Shown: piece after piece, positions 43,041 to 55,064 of the stretch | Numbering within the stretch: position 1 is the first letter of the stretch | How the letters are laid out: each line of letters begins with the position of its first letter | Source of the DNA: Tetraselmis striata | Taxonomy: Eukaryota; Chlorophyta; Chlorodendrophyceae; Chlorodendrales; Chlorodendraceae | NCBI GenBank assembly: GCA_006384855.1 | Contig: VCJN01000584.1 | Span: 1 to 64,000, forward strand | Reading direction: 5' to 3' | Length of the DNA: 64,000 nucleotides | Notes under the pieces: model-generated | Database searches by the model: none | The model's input: the letters and a program-made list of their open reading frames with translations, nothing else | What the model was told of the DNA's origin: nothing | Position numbers and translations under genes: made by a program

Positions 43041-46000
43041 GTGACTCCTTGCCCGCACCTCGCCCAAGGACACCCTCACCATACACACCGCACAACCATC
43101 CTCTCCGCCCCTTCCCACCTCTTCACATGTGCCACCACCCCGCTGATGCCCAGCTCCTATCCCTTCTGCGGTTGGCTCTTGTGGCCTCTAGTCTACTCCC
43201 GTGCCGGTTAGGATCAAATCCCGCCAGCATGCATCCAGTTCTGGCATGCTATGGCAGCTACTCTAGGCTCTGCATGGACGCTGTGCTGATTGCCCCTGTT
43301 CCTTTATCCTCACGCGCATAAACAGGGCCTGGCGCCCGTAGACTCAGCGGCCGCGCCGCTGCTGCCGTCGTCGGACGACAAGATGTTGGTGAGCATGGAG
43401 GAGATGGAGCAGGCATTTGCAAAGAGCGCGATCGGCCAGGTATCCCCCCCCCCCCCCCCCCCCATCCCACTCATCCCCCCTCCCCCCGCGAGGGGAGCGG
43501 GGGGGGTGGGGACAGCCAGCGGCTTAGTACTGCCAAAGCTGGTCACAGCAGACAGAGGCTGCTCCTTGGCTCCCTCTCCATCCTTGTGTCCTTTTGTCCT
43601 CGCTGGCAGCTGGCAGCACGCCGTCCTGGCCCTGAATAAGCATATCACAAAGCCGTATCAACTGTTAGAATTACAAGATGTGGCTGCTGTCGCCGAGGAG
43701 GCTTGGTGAGCCTACTCATGCCTTCACATGGATTCCTGCATTCTCTCTGTCTCTTGAGGCACCGGGCCTGGTACACCCATGTCATCCACTGAGCAACGGC
43801 ATGCTGCCCGGGTATGGCTAACATACAAAACACATACTCAGGCATAATCTCCCTTCGACATAACCCCACAGAGCATTGTTGCGCCGGTCGCGCTGTCAAG
43901 CGTTCTCTCGCCTGCTGGAGCCCATATAGCTCTGCGGCGAGTGTGTGTTTCATCGGTACCGAGCGCTGCGGAGCTGCAGGCCAGCGTTTGGTTCACCGAT
44001 CCCAGAGCTTCCCTACATAGCAGCGCTGCGTACACAGCCTGGACATGTTCGTCTCTTGCGACTGTTGCGACTACTTGCCGGGCCTGAGCTTGTCCTGTGT
44101 TTGTGCCCCTGTGTGTGTTCGACAAAGGCGCTGCAAGCAGACTTTCAGGCGGCGGTAAAGGCTGGCGCCACCGGTGACTCAAGCAAGGGCTCCGCAGCCA
44201 AGAAAACCGCAGGCCTGGGGAGCACTGGTATCTCCGACACCACCTACGCAGTGTCCTTCATGACCCAGCTGTGGGTTGTTCTCCAGCGGCAGATTACGCT
44301 GATGCTCCGCAACCGCTCCACCACCATCGGCCGCCTCATGCAGTGCATCATCATGGGCATATTCACCGGTGCGTCTTTTAGTCCCAATGCTGATTGAGTT
44401 GCCTCATCCATTTTCTGGGAGACTCGTACTGGCCTGGGATTCGGTTCATGAGAAGGGTTTTGCAGCATGGACTGGCGCCTTAGAGAGGCTCTCACTGGAG
44501 CCCCTGCCGTGCATGCACTTGCAGGCCTGCTCTTTAGCCAGCTGGAGAAGACCGCCGTCAACTCTCGCTCCTTCCTGGGCGTCCTCTTCACGGCTATCAG
44601 CTTCCTGGCCATGGGCAACACCTCGCAGGTTGCTATCATCCTTGGTGGCAGAGAGTGCGACCCCTTTCTCCCCTTGTTCCCCCTCCCAGCCCCGCTCTTT
44701 CTGCCTGGCAAACCGACATTGCCCTAATGTACCAAATCACGTGTGTGTTCAATTACTGTTCACCCCATGAGGGGCCTTGTCACCATGGCAGCATACCTCT
44801 GTACACATTGAAGCATACATACTGCAGGTTTCTTTCGCATCTGTAGCTCTTACTCTGAAAGGCTGTGGATGCAACGGTGCTGCATCAGTGTTCCAGAGCA
44901 CTACCGGATGTGACTAGCAGATGCGAGGCATCATTTGCGAGGCGCTGATGGGGACCTGCTGACACTTGGAATGCTGCCTACGCCAGGGTCTTCTTCAAGC
45001 ATCGAGACAACTTGTTCTTCCGGAGCATCACTTACGTGATGTCCATGACCGTCACACAGATACCAGTCACAGTTCTTGAGGTTTTCTTCTACATCACGCC
45101 CGTCTTCTTTCTTGCCAACCTTTACCTCAGCGCGGCAAGCTACTTCACTCTCTGGCTCATCTGCTTTTGCACCTCGTGTGCTCTCGGCTCCACCTTCCGC
45201 TCAATTGCATCTTTTTCCAAGGTATGCCCCCTCACCTCGTTGCCGTCTTATATGGCAATGCCTATCAGCCCTCACTGATCCCGCCTTGAATGCTGCAGGA
45301 CATGGTCATGGCCAACTCGATGATGTCGCTCATCATCCTGATGCTCATCCTGACGTCCGGCTTTTCCATTGTGAAATCCGCCATTCCGCCCTGGTGGATC
45401 TGGATCTACTGGATTAGTCCCTTTTCTTGGGCGTTCCGCGCCGCCGCGCTCAACGAGTTCATGTCAGAGGACCCCGCGTGGAGCGCAGACAGTGGCGTTT
45501 ATAACAGTGCCTGTGGTGGGAATTGCACTGTGGGAGAGCAGGCACGCTCATGCCGCCCAAGCCCTGTCGCACACTGCGTTTGTGGAAGCTTTCAACATGG
45601 CATGCTTCTCTTGCATCACGCCCTGTAGGCACCTGTCTGATTGTTGTCTGCCAACACTCCTGATACAACATATCCCCCCCCCCCCCCCCCCCCTCCCCAA
45701 CACACACACACACACCTTGCAGTAGTACTGGGACGGGTAGCCATGATACAGTTTGTCTTGAGGTTGATGCATGACTCACTGTTTCTTGCCAATTGTGCGC
45801 AACATGCCATGCGCACCAAAGTCCCACCAATTGCTCACTGTATCCGTTGGCTAAGTTGATTCCCGCCCCCCCCCTCATCTGTCCCACAGGCGCTGCTGGG
45901 ATTTGACATCCCGCTGGACACCAGCTGGATCTGGTATGGAATCCTGTACAACCTGGGCATCTTCATTTCCCTCATTGGTGTCTGCGCCTATGGCATGATG

Positions 46001-49000
46001 ACCACACAGGCGCCGCAGCAGGTACGGCACGCGCATCAGTGGGAGAACCCACCGGCCCCTGCTCAACCCCACAGCAGTTTGCATCCTCATGCGCCCACCA
46101 TTCCCCTGCCCCAAGGGCCTGGCAATGACCGGTTGTTTGATCCGGGAAATCGATGACATGCGCCGCCTGTTGGTATCCCTCATGATGATTTTGAGTAGGG
46201 GTTCTGTCGGTGCCGTGCGGGGATCACACTGCACTGCTTTTGCCTGCAGGACGCCACCGTGGACAAGAAGGATGATGACACGCTGGACGACGCCTCGATC
46301 AAGCTGTCCAAGGCCTGCAAGGCCGCCAAGTCAGGCACGCCCCCGCTCGCCGCTTTCACGGCAGCGCGAAGCACACTAATCGAGCGATGCCTCACAGCGC
46401 TGGCCCGGCCTGACTTGGCTTGGATGCTCGGCTGCAAGCAGGAAGCGTGGCTGACGGCAAGGAGGAGCCAATGCCCTTCCAGCCGCTCACCCTGGTGTGG
46501 CAGAACATCCACTATTTTGTGCCTTTCCCAAAGGGGAAGGACGCGCCGAAGGACACGCCCGAGGAGCTGGAGCTGCTGAAGGGCATTACAGGCTACTCAC
46601 GCCCCGGCACGCTGACCGCCCTCATGGGCGGCTCCGGCGCAGGGAAGACCACCTTCATGGACGTCGTCGCTGGTCGCAAGGTGCGCCCCACGCCGCCACC
46701 TACAGACACATAGGCAGAGGCAGGCAGAGAGTTGCAAGCTACCTTGGGAGATTTCTTGTTTTAGTTGGGGCAAGGGAGGTATGGTATGGTGCCGCTGGTA
46801 GGATAAACGCTACCGAGCGTCCGGTAAATCCAAAACTAGGCATGTGGTTGACTTTGGATGCGCGGTCCCCGAGCTGTTAAGTAAGTCCCGGCAATTGGAG
46901 GAATGGGTTGGCGTATGGTAAATATTCACCGGGCAATGCAGTGCAGTGCAGCACTGGACAGTACCAGGCAAATGTGTGTGTGTGGAAGGGGGTGGGATTC
47001 CCTATGCATATGTGCACTTTGTTTTGAGATGAGGCAGTGCCTCAGGATTGAAAATTTTGCTTGAGGATTAGAGATGGCTGCTCGTCGCTGCAAGTGCGAG
47101 GGCTAGCCCGACCCCCCCTTTCAGGACTTGTCCGAGCCCCATGATGGGCGGCCTGGCGTGCCCTCGGTCTACGAGGTGGCGTAGACCGAGTCGCTGAGGC
47201 TGTTGCCTTCTGTTTTTGTGCCTGCCAGACGGTGGGCCGCATCACGGGCGACATCCTGGTGAACGGGCGCCCCAAGGAGCAGTCCACCTGGGCGCGCGTG
47301 TGCGGCTACGTGGAGCAGATGGACATCCACATCCCGCACTGCACCGTATACGAGGCGCTCACCTTCTCCGCGCACCTCCGCCTCGAGTCAACCACCAGCA
47401 AGGTGTGACCACATCCGGGGCCCCAGAAACGACACCTGTGCGCGTGCGCCCCTACTCGGGAGCGGCCCCGCAGCTGACACACTCGGCATCCAAACTTAGG
47501 CCCAGGTGAAGAAGTTCGTGGACGAGACGATGACCATGGTGGACCTGTGGCCCATCGCTGGCCGGCAGATTGGCACCCCGGGTGCGGCCCGGCTGCCCCT
47601 GCTGATGCTACCTCCTGTTCATGATTCATGATTTCCATCCTGGCGCCCTGTGCCACCCATCTGCTTGCAATCGACCCCTTCACTTTTCTAAATTGCCTCC
47701 TTCCCCTTGATTGCGGCCCCCTAGATTCTACTAAACCTAAACCCCTGGTTCCGTAAACACACGATCCCTTCTCCGTTCCGGTTCACAGGGGTAAGCCGGC
47801 CATCAAGCCCGGGTAGTGATTGGCCTCCGCCGATGCTGAATCCCTGCATTACCCAATTTGCTGAGCCCCCCCCCCCCCCCCCCCCCCTTCCCTGAACGCC
47901 CCAGGTGGCGCGGGCCTGAGCCTGGAGCAGCGCAAGCGTCTCACCATTGGCGTGGAGCTGGTGGCCAACCCGGGCGTCATCTTCATGGACGAGCCCACCA
48001 GCGGCCTGGACGCCAAGGTGAGCAGGCAACTGAGTACCCGCCCAGTGCACCTGCAGCAGCGCATTGACGATCCTCTCCGTGAACCCGTCCCAGGCCGTCA
48101 ACCTGGACATATGCTGCTTTTGGGGTGTTGATGTACTCAAGTTGAAGTGTGAACCAGTGTTTCCTCTGTGAGGGCACCGCGCCGCGATCAGCAACTGACT
48201 CACTGCCCCCCCCCCCCCCCCCCCCCCTCCTGCTTTGTCATTGTTCAGGCGGCCGCAACCGTGGTCCGCGCGGTACGCAAGATCGGCACCAGCGGGCGCA
48301 CCGTCATGGTGACCATCCACCAGCCGTCGATCGAGATCTTCGAGGCCTTTGATCAGCTGCTGCTGCTGCAGAAGGGCGGCTACACCATCTACTTTGGCTC
48401 CATCGGCGAGGAGTCCAAGGACCTGGTGCGCTCCCGACCCTGCTGGGACAGGATGTCGCTCACATGACCGTTCCCCGCGTGAAGTTGATTTTCATTCATG
48501 CATTTTCATTCATCATCCTGCGGCACGATTGACGCGGTGGGAAATTAGACTCTGTTTTCTGCCAGACTAATCAACATGTCGGCCACATTAGCGTACCTCC
48601 TTCCCGTCCGCGCCAGCCAGTCATTCCGCCCGATCTTGAGCGGCCTCTGCCGGACCTGCGGGCGGACGCGGTAACATTGAGCATTCCCCTCCCGGAACTA
48701 CACGCCTTCCGACCGGAGTCACTTCCTTCCTGCTTTTCACTGTCTTCACAGTGTCTTGCGAGCTGCTTTACGCCGCGCACGTGTCTTCCTCATGCACAGC
48801 TGGCTTGGCGTGCATCGGACTATCGGACCTCGCCACCGCGAGGTGCTCGGCAGCGGGCCTCGTTCAGTGCTCCATCCTGCCCGCCCGCCGCGCTGCAGAT
48901 TGCGTACTTCCGCGGCTTTGACGGCGTGGAGCCGGTGCCGGACGGGTACAACCCTGCCACCTGGATGCTGGAGGTCAGCGGCGGCGCCCCGCAGACGCTC

Positions 49001-50349
49001 ATCCAGGCCGCGCCTTACAACTTTGCCGATGAGTGGGACAAGACCGAGACCGGGCGCACCATCGCCAAGGAGGTCCGGGGCAGGGGCACCCTCCCGGCGC
49101 CCTTACCTCCCCGGCAACGAGCCGCTTTCATGCGAGCCGCGCTCGTTCCCGGCACCGCGCTGAGCATTGCGCTTACTTGCCCGATCTCCTCGATCTCCAG
49201 GCTGAGGAGATCCAGGCGAAGAACTTGGCGGAGGACAAGGCCGTGGCGGTGTCTGGCGCCTACGCGCAGAACTTCTGGGTGCAGCTGGCGGAGCTGTGGG
49301 GGCGCTCCAGCATCATGTACTGGCGCAACCCCTCCTACAACCTGGTGCGCCGCCGGCGCCCCCCCCCCCTCCTCCCCTCTTTTTGCCTCCACTTGCGTAC
49401 TGTGACAGGGCAGTGAGCGATGCCTTTGTGATTGCGTGATGCTGGCGAGAGGTGGCAGGCCACCAGCGAAGTCCCTTGATGTCACAAAGTCGCTGTGTGT
49501 ACTTATGAATCCACCCTTCCCTGGCCTGCCCCTCCTCCCCGACACCCCCTTTCCGTGCAGACCCGCTGGGTGCTGGCGGTCGTGTACGCCCTCCTCTTTG
49601 GCTCCCTCTACTGGCAGCAGGGCAACCTGCCGCAGCTCTCAAAGGCCTCGGAGGACGGCGTGCTGGAGTTTTCGTCCGTGAGCAACATCATGGGTGAGGC
49701 GTCACAGCCGACCTGCCGCGGACGCCCCATCGCCGTGCCTGCGCGTGCAGAGGGCAGAGGGCAGGGGAGAGGGCGCGTGGAGACAGGGGGCGTGCTGAGC
49801 GGCGGTGTGTTGCGCCGGCTTGCAGGTATTTCGTACGCGTCGTGCCTCTTCATGGGCATGCAGAACCTACTCACCGCCATCCCCATCGTCTCTCTGGGCC
49901 GCTCTGTGTTCTACCGCGAGCGCTCGGTGTCGATGTACGGAGTGCTGCCGTACGCCATCAGCGCCGCCCTCATCGAGCTGCCCTACATCATCCTCCAGGT
50001 GCGCACACCGCCCGTTGCATTGGTCGCGTGCCGCGGAGGGAGCCATGCCCCCGTGCGTTTGCCGGGCGCCCGCGTACAACCGAGCTGATGCTGCCGCGAT
50101 TGCTTGCTGCCCCACCTGTAGGTCATCCTCTTTGTCCCCATCATGTACGCGATGGTTGGCTTTGAGAAGAATGCGGGGACGTTCTTCTACTGGATCCTCA
50201 TGTTCATCTGCTCGCTCAGCAACTTCACCTTCTTTGGGCAGCTCCTGGTTTACATGACGCCCAGCCCCATGCTCGCGCAAGTCAGCCCCCCCTCCCCCCC
50301 CTTCTCTCGCTCACACTGTTTCCCCCCCCCCCCCCCCCTGTCCCCCCTT

Positions 50350-50393
<44 letters not shown>

Positions 50394-50765
50394 CCTCCAC
50401 TTTGGCCGGTGTCCTGAATAGCTCCTCCGGCGCAGATCCTGTCCGGCGCGATGAACTTCTTCTGGAACATTTTCTCCGGCTTCAGCATCCCCTACAGCCA
50501 GATGCCCGTGTACCTGGCCTGGATCAACCGCGTCTCGCCCACCACATGGGTCATCTACGGCCTGGTCGCCTCCCAGCTGGGCAACTCGCAGTACCTGGTC
50601 AACGTGTACGGGGAGATCATGACCGTGTCCAGCTTTGTGGAGAGCTTCCTGGGCTACGAGTACGACTTCCGGTGGTACTGCGTCCTCATCATCTTTGCGT
50701 TTGCCACCTGCTTCATGTTCTCCGCCGCCGCCGCCCTCTTCAAGCTCAACTTCAACATCCGCTGA
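40309..50765 (+). CDS. Full-size ABCG/PDR-type ABC transporter, about 26 exons
   Basis: The gene encodes the (NBD-TMD)x2 layout of pleiotropic-drug-resistance transporters, which use ATP to export lipids, hormones or toxic compounds across the plasma membrane. NBD1 has [21 protein letters not shown] and [11 protein letters not shown]2 has [21 protein letters not shown] and [16 protein letters not shown] hallmarks include [14 protein letters not shown] and [17 protein letters not shown]. Nearly all introns begin GTGCG or GTGAG and end CAG. One (45542-45889) uses a GC donor. The junctions 40635/40861, 41264/41331, 43705/44128 and around 46330-46441 do not keep frame with canonical sites, so a few exon ends are approximate. 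Start chosen at ATG 40309, the first Met in the N-terminal frame; stop TGA at 50763-50765. No signal peptide is expected. The substrate cannot be told. Confidence 0.9.
41743..41830 (+). repeat. (CA)n then (CACG)n microsatellite in ABCG intron 5
   Basis: About 30 CA units are followed by CACG-type units inside the intron 41718-41888. A second (CA)n lies in intron 25 at 50351-50391. Confidence 0.95.
43326..46021 (+). other. ABCG exons 8-14: linker and first transmembrane domain
   Basis: Exons: 43326-43439, 43617-43705, 44128-44368, 44525-44654, 44987-45221, 45299-45541, 45890-46021. Hydrophobic segments include [45 protein letters not shown] and [15 protein letters not shown]. The [16 protein letters not shown] stretch corresponds to the conserved RxVFyKqRD region of PDR proteins. 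Confidence 0.8.
43442..43462 (+). repeat. C tracts in ABCG introns
   Basis: This C tract follows the donor of intron 8. Similar tracts lie in other introns at 45667-45693, 47864-47887, 48206-48227 and 50324-50338. They are on the coding strand, several of them near the 3' splice site, where they could serve as polypyrimidine tracts. Confidence 0.85.
46250..48425 (+). other. ABCG exons 15-20: linker and second nucleotide-binding domain
   Basis: Exons: 46250-~46330 (acidic linker [14 protein letters not shown]), ~46440-46680 ([19 protein letters not shown], Walker A), 47229-47402, 47506-47581, 47905-48017 (signature, Walker B) and 48249-48425 (H loop, [15 protein letters not shown]). The exact end of exon 15 could not be fixed. 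Confidence 0.8.
48899..50765 (+). other. ABCG exons 21-26: second transmembrane domain
   Basis: Exons: 48899-49072, 49201-49344, 49561-49693, 49826-49998, 50122-50280, 50435-50765. They encode the NPATWMLEV motif, [20 protein letters not shown], the conserved VFYRER loop, and a last helix ending KLNFNIR. Frame is kept at every junction. Confidence 0.88.
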
Positions 50766-50954
50766 GGGGCACCACGCAAGCGACCCGGGCGCTGTGTCAG
50801 CGCGCCGCTGGGCTTTTAGGGTTATGTATATATTTTCAGGTTAGGGAGTTTGCGAGAGGAACTACGCAAGCGATGATGCTGAGAGATTTTTGAGCGCTAC
50901 GACCAGGAAAGCGCGGCATCATTGCGTAGCGGCTCGAGTTGCCGTGCTCATCAT

Positions 50955-50959
50955 TGTAA
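50955..50959 (+). terminator. Candidate TGTAA polyadenylation signal of the ABCG gene
   Basis: TGTAA lies about 190 bases after the stop codon. Chlorophytes such as Chlamydomonas commonly use TGTAA, so this fits a green alga. It is a 5-base word and could be chance. Confidence 0.35.
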
Positions 50960-52695
50960 AGCAAGCATGGTTGACCTCCCCCTCAAAGCTTCAACAATCA
51001 AATTATGTTTGACACTGCCCCTCGCCGCTTCACGCGCCCCTGTTCCGGGTACCCAGCAAGAAGAGGCGTCCGGCTTGTCATCCCGTCTGCCCTTGGCTGC
51101 GGGTTGCGGGCGATCAGTGACAGCGAACCACCACTGTTGGGTGTTTACTGCAATTGAGCCGGTGGCCGCATGACTCCAGTAGGGCGGATCTGGCGCGTGC
51201 CACGCAGAGACATTGACAAGAATAAAGAGCCCATCTAAAGCAATTTGTGATTGTCGATGGGAAGCCCTTCATAGTAACACCATGGCGGCTGAGTGCAGAG
51301 CCCTACACTGCCATATTGTTCAGTGATGTATGCGCTGATAGGGTACATCTATCTCATCCGCGTGGCGGCCGCGTATCATAACGCACTGATGGTGAGCGCA
51401 GCGCCATCTGATCGCCAGCAAACAGTCAATGGAAGAAGTGCATATGCAGCACATGCTGTGTATAACTGTACAAACTCTGTGACGGAAGTATGCTGGAGTC
51501 AGGGGTGTGGCACCGCATGTGTGATACGTTGCTATGAGTTTTAAACGTGGGAATGAGTGATCAGCAAGCTTCGGCAATTCATCAGCCACACCAATTACCA
51601 AGTTTCCACAACCGCAATCCCGGACAGGGATCTCAAGCACCCCGCATTAATGTGCATGTACTATGCTCCCCTTCTTTGGTTGATGATGATATCCCTGCTG
51701 GGCCGGAGGAGTTATTCCGAAGTTTAATGCCTAGGAGCGTCACGCCGTAACGCGCAAGTCGGTCGTCTAAGCATATCACCATCGAGTAAAGGTCGCGTCG
51801 TTCACTCGCCTGCTGATCACACTGATCATCCTAACAACACCAAACAAGCGTATATTTAAAACACTTCTCTTGCTTGCACCAGTACAATTATGTGCAAACG
51901 ACGTTTAGATAGCACAGCATGCGCATGCACCTATAGGGCGCGTGCTGACGATATTTACTCACCATCAAGATTAACGCCATCGCAATCCAGTCTTGTTTGA
52001 GCAGCGTGCTGACAAGCTGCATTGTATACATAGCATTTGTCGCGGAGTCGCTAACGACATGTTTATTGCAGTGGTCCCATTCTCATCGTCGACATCAGCA
52101 TGTCAGCTGTCAATCGGTTACATTGCTGGAATTTTGCTACATGCTGCGCGTGAAACGTATTATCGCGAACCAGTACTGGTACAGGCGCTGTTCATTGTAG
52201 GATAGTCCTGATTCAATCGTTGGACTGATGATATCGTTGGACTGATTCAATTGTTGGACAGATGATATATATGACATGTATATGCATACCGCGATTCTAC
52301 GCTCGCGATGTATTGAAGGCATACGATGTGGATGGGTTCGCCATTATCTTTTTCAGCAGCATGCGCGCAGCGCGCAAGCGATCGGCGGAGAGGGCGGGTA
52401 GTGTGATCGCAAACTCGCTAGATCGCTGCAGAATATAAATTAGAAATAGCCAATGAAGAACTGGTGCAGGGCGTGGTCGTTAGTCGCTACCTCGGTACCG
52501 GCAGTAAGATAATTAATGCTCTTTTGTCGTGTCGGTCCTGTGATCCTGCCGGCTAGCAGCTACCGTACCTGTAGGAGCTAAACTTCTGGAAAGAACGAAC
52601 GAACCAGCACGCTTCCGTATCGACAAGCATATATATAAGCATATATATGATACACTGTAAAATGCACAGTAGTATGTAATTAGCCTAGTAGTGGT
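50960..52695. other. No recognisable gene
   Basis: Mixed-composition spacer with only short frames. AT content rises towards 52600-52700 (ATATATAAGCATATATAT). If the array that follows is one end of a Ginger-type element, this stretch would be its interior, but I see no transposase motif in it. Confidence 0.4.
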
Positions 52696-52699
52696 ATTT

Positions 52700-53122
52700 T
52701 GCCTGTGTATACATAGGTCGATACCGTAATGACCTGTGTGTACACGGGTCACCAATGATACCTAAAACCCGACACCTTGTTTGCACATGGGGCATCTGTG
52801 AAATGGCCTTGGTGAAAACATGTACTTGGGGCACATGTCATATGACCTGTGTACAAACAAGGCAGCGATGTTCGCACTTGGGTCAATTTCTGTGACATGT
52901 GTGTACACATGGCGATTTTAAGAGACCTATGTATACACAGGTCATGGTCAAAATGACATGTGTGCACACAGATCAATGCAAGTGATCTGTGTGTACACAG
53001 GGCATACAAGGTTATGGCTGGCATGTGTTTACACAGGGCACCTAAATGTCATGTGTATACACAAGGCATTTTGACCATTACCTATGTATACATAGGGCAT
53101 TTTCGTACATGGGTCTTAACAT
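52700..53122. repeat. Orphan array of ACCTGTGTATACACAGGT-type palindromes ending GGGTCTTAACA
   Basis: About 13-15 palindromic units (for example CCTATGTATACACAGG, ACATGTGTGTACACATG, ACCTATGTATACATAGG) are spaced 25-40 bases apart. The right edge reads TACATGGGTCTTAACA, nearly the terminal word of the Ginger element at 9111 (CATGGATCTTAACA). The centre TGTGTACACA extends the Ginger core TGTGNACA. I read it as the right terminal repeat of a diverged Ginger-type element whose left end is absent or unrecognised. Confidence 0.6.
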
Positions 53123-53130
53123 ATATTAGT

Positions 53131-53165
53131 TGCATGAGCTAGCTGCAAAAGGCGATCAGGAAATC
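53131..53165 (+). repeat. Dispersed ~35-bp motif, copy 2
   Basis: GCATGAGCTAGCTGCAAAAG continuing GCGATCAGGAAAT lies 9 bases after the end of the palindrome array, so the array-bearing element appears to have inserted next to or into this repeat (compare CTAATAGTTGCATGAGC at 58752). Confidence 0.6.
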
Positions 53166-54545
53166 ACCCGAATAGGCAACAGGAAACGTCCACTACAACA
53201 GTTGCGAGGTGGAAGCAGCACCAGAAGAGGGTGCGGAATGAGCTCGGGCAAATGCATCATACTTGGCCGTCTGCACTCCGGCAAAGAGAATGCCGCCCAA
53301 GGTACCATGCACGCTAGCAAAGACTCGCTGCAACAACCCCCGCCGCGTGCGCGATAGGTGATGGCGGAACTCAGCGGGCTGGCTGGCAACAAAGTTTCGA
53401 AGATCCTAGACGGACTGACCACGAAGGAAGCATGAAGTCGAGGCGGAAGGACCGCCGGGGAAGTTGCGCACAGCAAGTAACACCGCGAAGATGTAGACCA
53501 ATGTTAAAGCGGATTTTCCGAGGCGGCCGCGGTCCTCAACCACAAAAGGGTACTACCGGTGGACAGTCACCCTGCACCGGGGCGGAACACGCCCTGTCCG
53601 CCGCTAGCTTGTTGCGCTCCGCCTCGGTCGCCGCGATCCCCGGGGTGCACCATCGGAGGTCGTTGCCCCAAGTGGGGGTCGTGGAGGACACGCACGCGAA
53701 ATCGATCATGTAATCGCACGCCGCCCCCCCCCCCCCCCCCCCCCCCCCCCGCCAACGTCAAATCTGACGGCCGCGAGCGGTCCGCTGGGCGCAGCCCACT
53801 CGTCTTAAGAGTCAAGTCGCCGACTCCCAAGCGGTCCCGGTCGAGCACCGCCCCCGCTTCGATCGCCACGGAAGCCAACCGAGTTTTCAAAGCGGTATGC
53901 ATGCGGTACTTGTAGTTCGCAACGGGGCAGATGGGCAGATGATCCACGACGAAATCCCTGGCATTCCGGTTCAAGCCATTTGTAGAGCGAAGCCATAAGG
54001 GGTCAATCCCACGTGGAGCCAGGAGATATGGATGTGTATATCCATATCATAATGTGTATCCATGCAGCGGCATCATCAATAAGCCTTTGCTCTGTTTTTT
54101 TTTCAGTCGTGCTGACTTCTAACGTCGATGCGCGCATGCTTGTATCTAGTTAATACTGAATTTGGATTGTTTTGATCAAGTTCTTTCTCTCGACGAACAA
54201 GCTGTCCTAGTCAATACCCAACATCAGGAAAGGGCTGCCCCTGGCCAACCCGCATGAGGTCCACCAATTAAATAATGCTCGTATGGTGGGGGCATTGTAG
54301 GCCACTGCGTGGCTATATATGTTAGTGTGATACAACGGTATGTACTGATAATTATTTAGTCAATGGCACTAGCACACTTTTCGTGTTTCACACGGGGGTT
54401 GACACGACGCGCGTGCAAGGACGCTAGCATGTATGAGATACGCGCTACCCGCGCCGATGTGCACGAGGCACCACGTCCGTATTAGTTTAAAGGAAGGGTG
54501 GGGCCGCATGCACACTGCCGAAAAGGTGCTTTGGCATTATTACAA

Positions 54546-54586
<41 letters not shown>

Positions 54587-55064
54587 GCGGAGAGCCTAAG
54601 ATGTAGACCCGCGAATTTGAACGAAGTGAGGGGGGGGGGGGGGGGGCTGTCGCGGCGCGACTCCATGGTGGGTGCGCCGCGACAAAGGAAGGTGGGGACA
54701 GACAAGCCCCATGGTGCTCATAAGCACACGACGAAGCAACATGCGGAAGCGGCGCTACCCGGGATGGTTGCGTCGGGAACCGTACGCGAGTGGTGTCGTA
54801 CGGGAGACATTACAGCAGAAAAGGCCAAAACGCGAGCAAAAAGGTACTGTACCGCGAGGTCCTAGTTTTGCTGCTGTTTTTCGAGCCAAATCACGATGCC
54901 CGTTTAGGGTTTACTGTTCTGCATTAATATACTGTTTTCGCCGCCACCTGTGCGGGAGTATGAGGCTCGAACATATGCGCGACGGCCTGCCGTAACGAAC
55001 TAGAACCACCTCCCCCTCGCATCCACCCACACTCCTTGTCACGCCACTCGGGCAGTGGTCACCC
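53166..55064. other. No recognisable gene; C/G tracts and unassigned frames
   Basis: It contains a C tract (53724-53750), T and G tracts (54550-54585), and another G tract (54631-54647). A minus-strand frame at 53567-53974 and its neighbours (YKWLEPECQGFRRG, CPVANYKYRMHTALKTRLAS) have protein-like composition but are unassigned. Confidence 0.35.

Noticed and set aside
53567-53974. Gene with a poly-Gly stretch
   Set aside because: The Gly run is the C tract read on the minus strand, and the flanking text is not recognisable.
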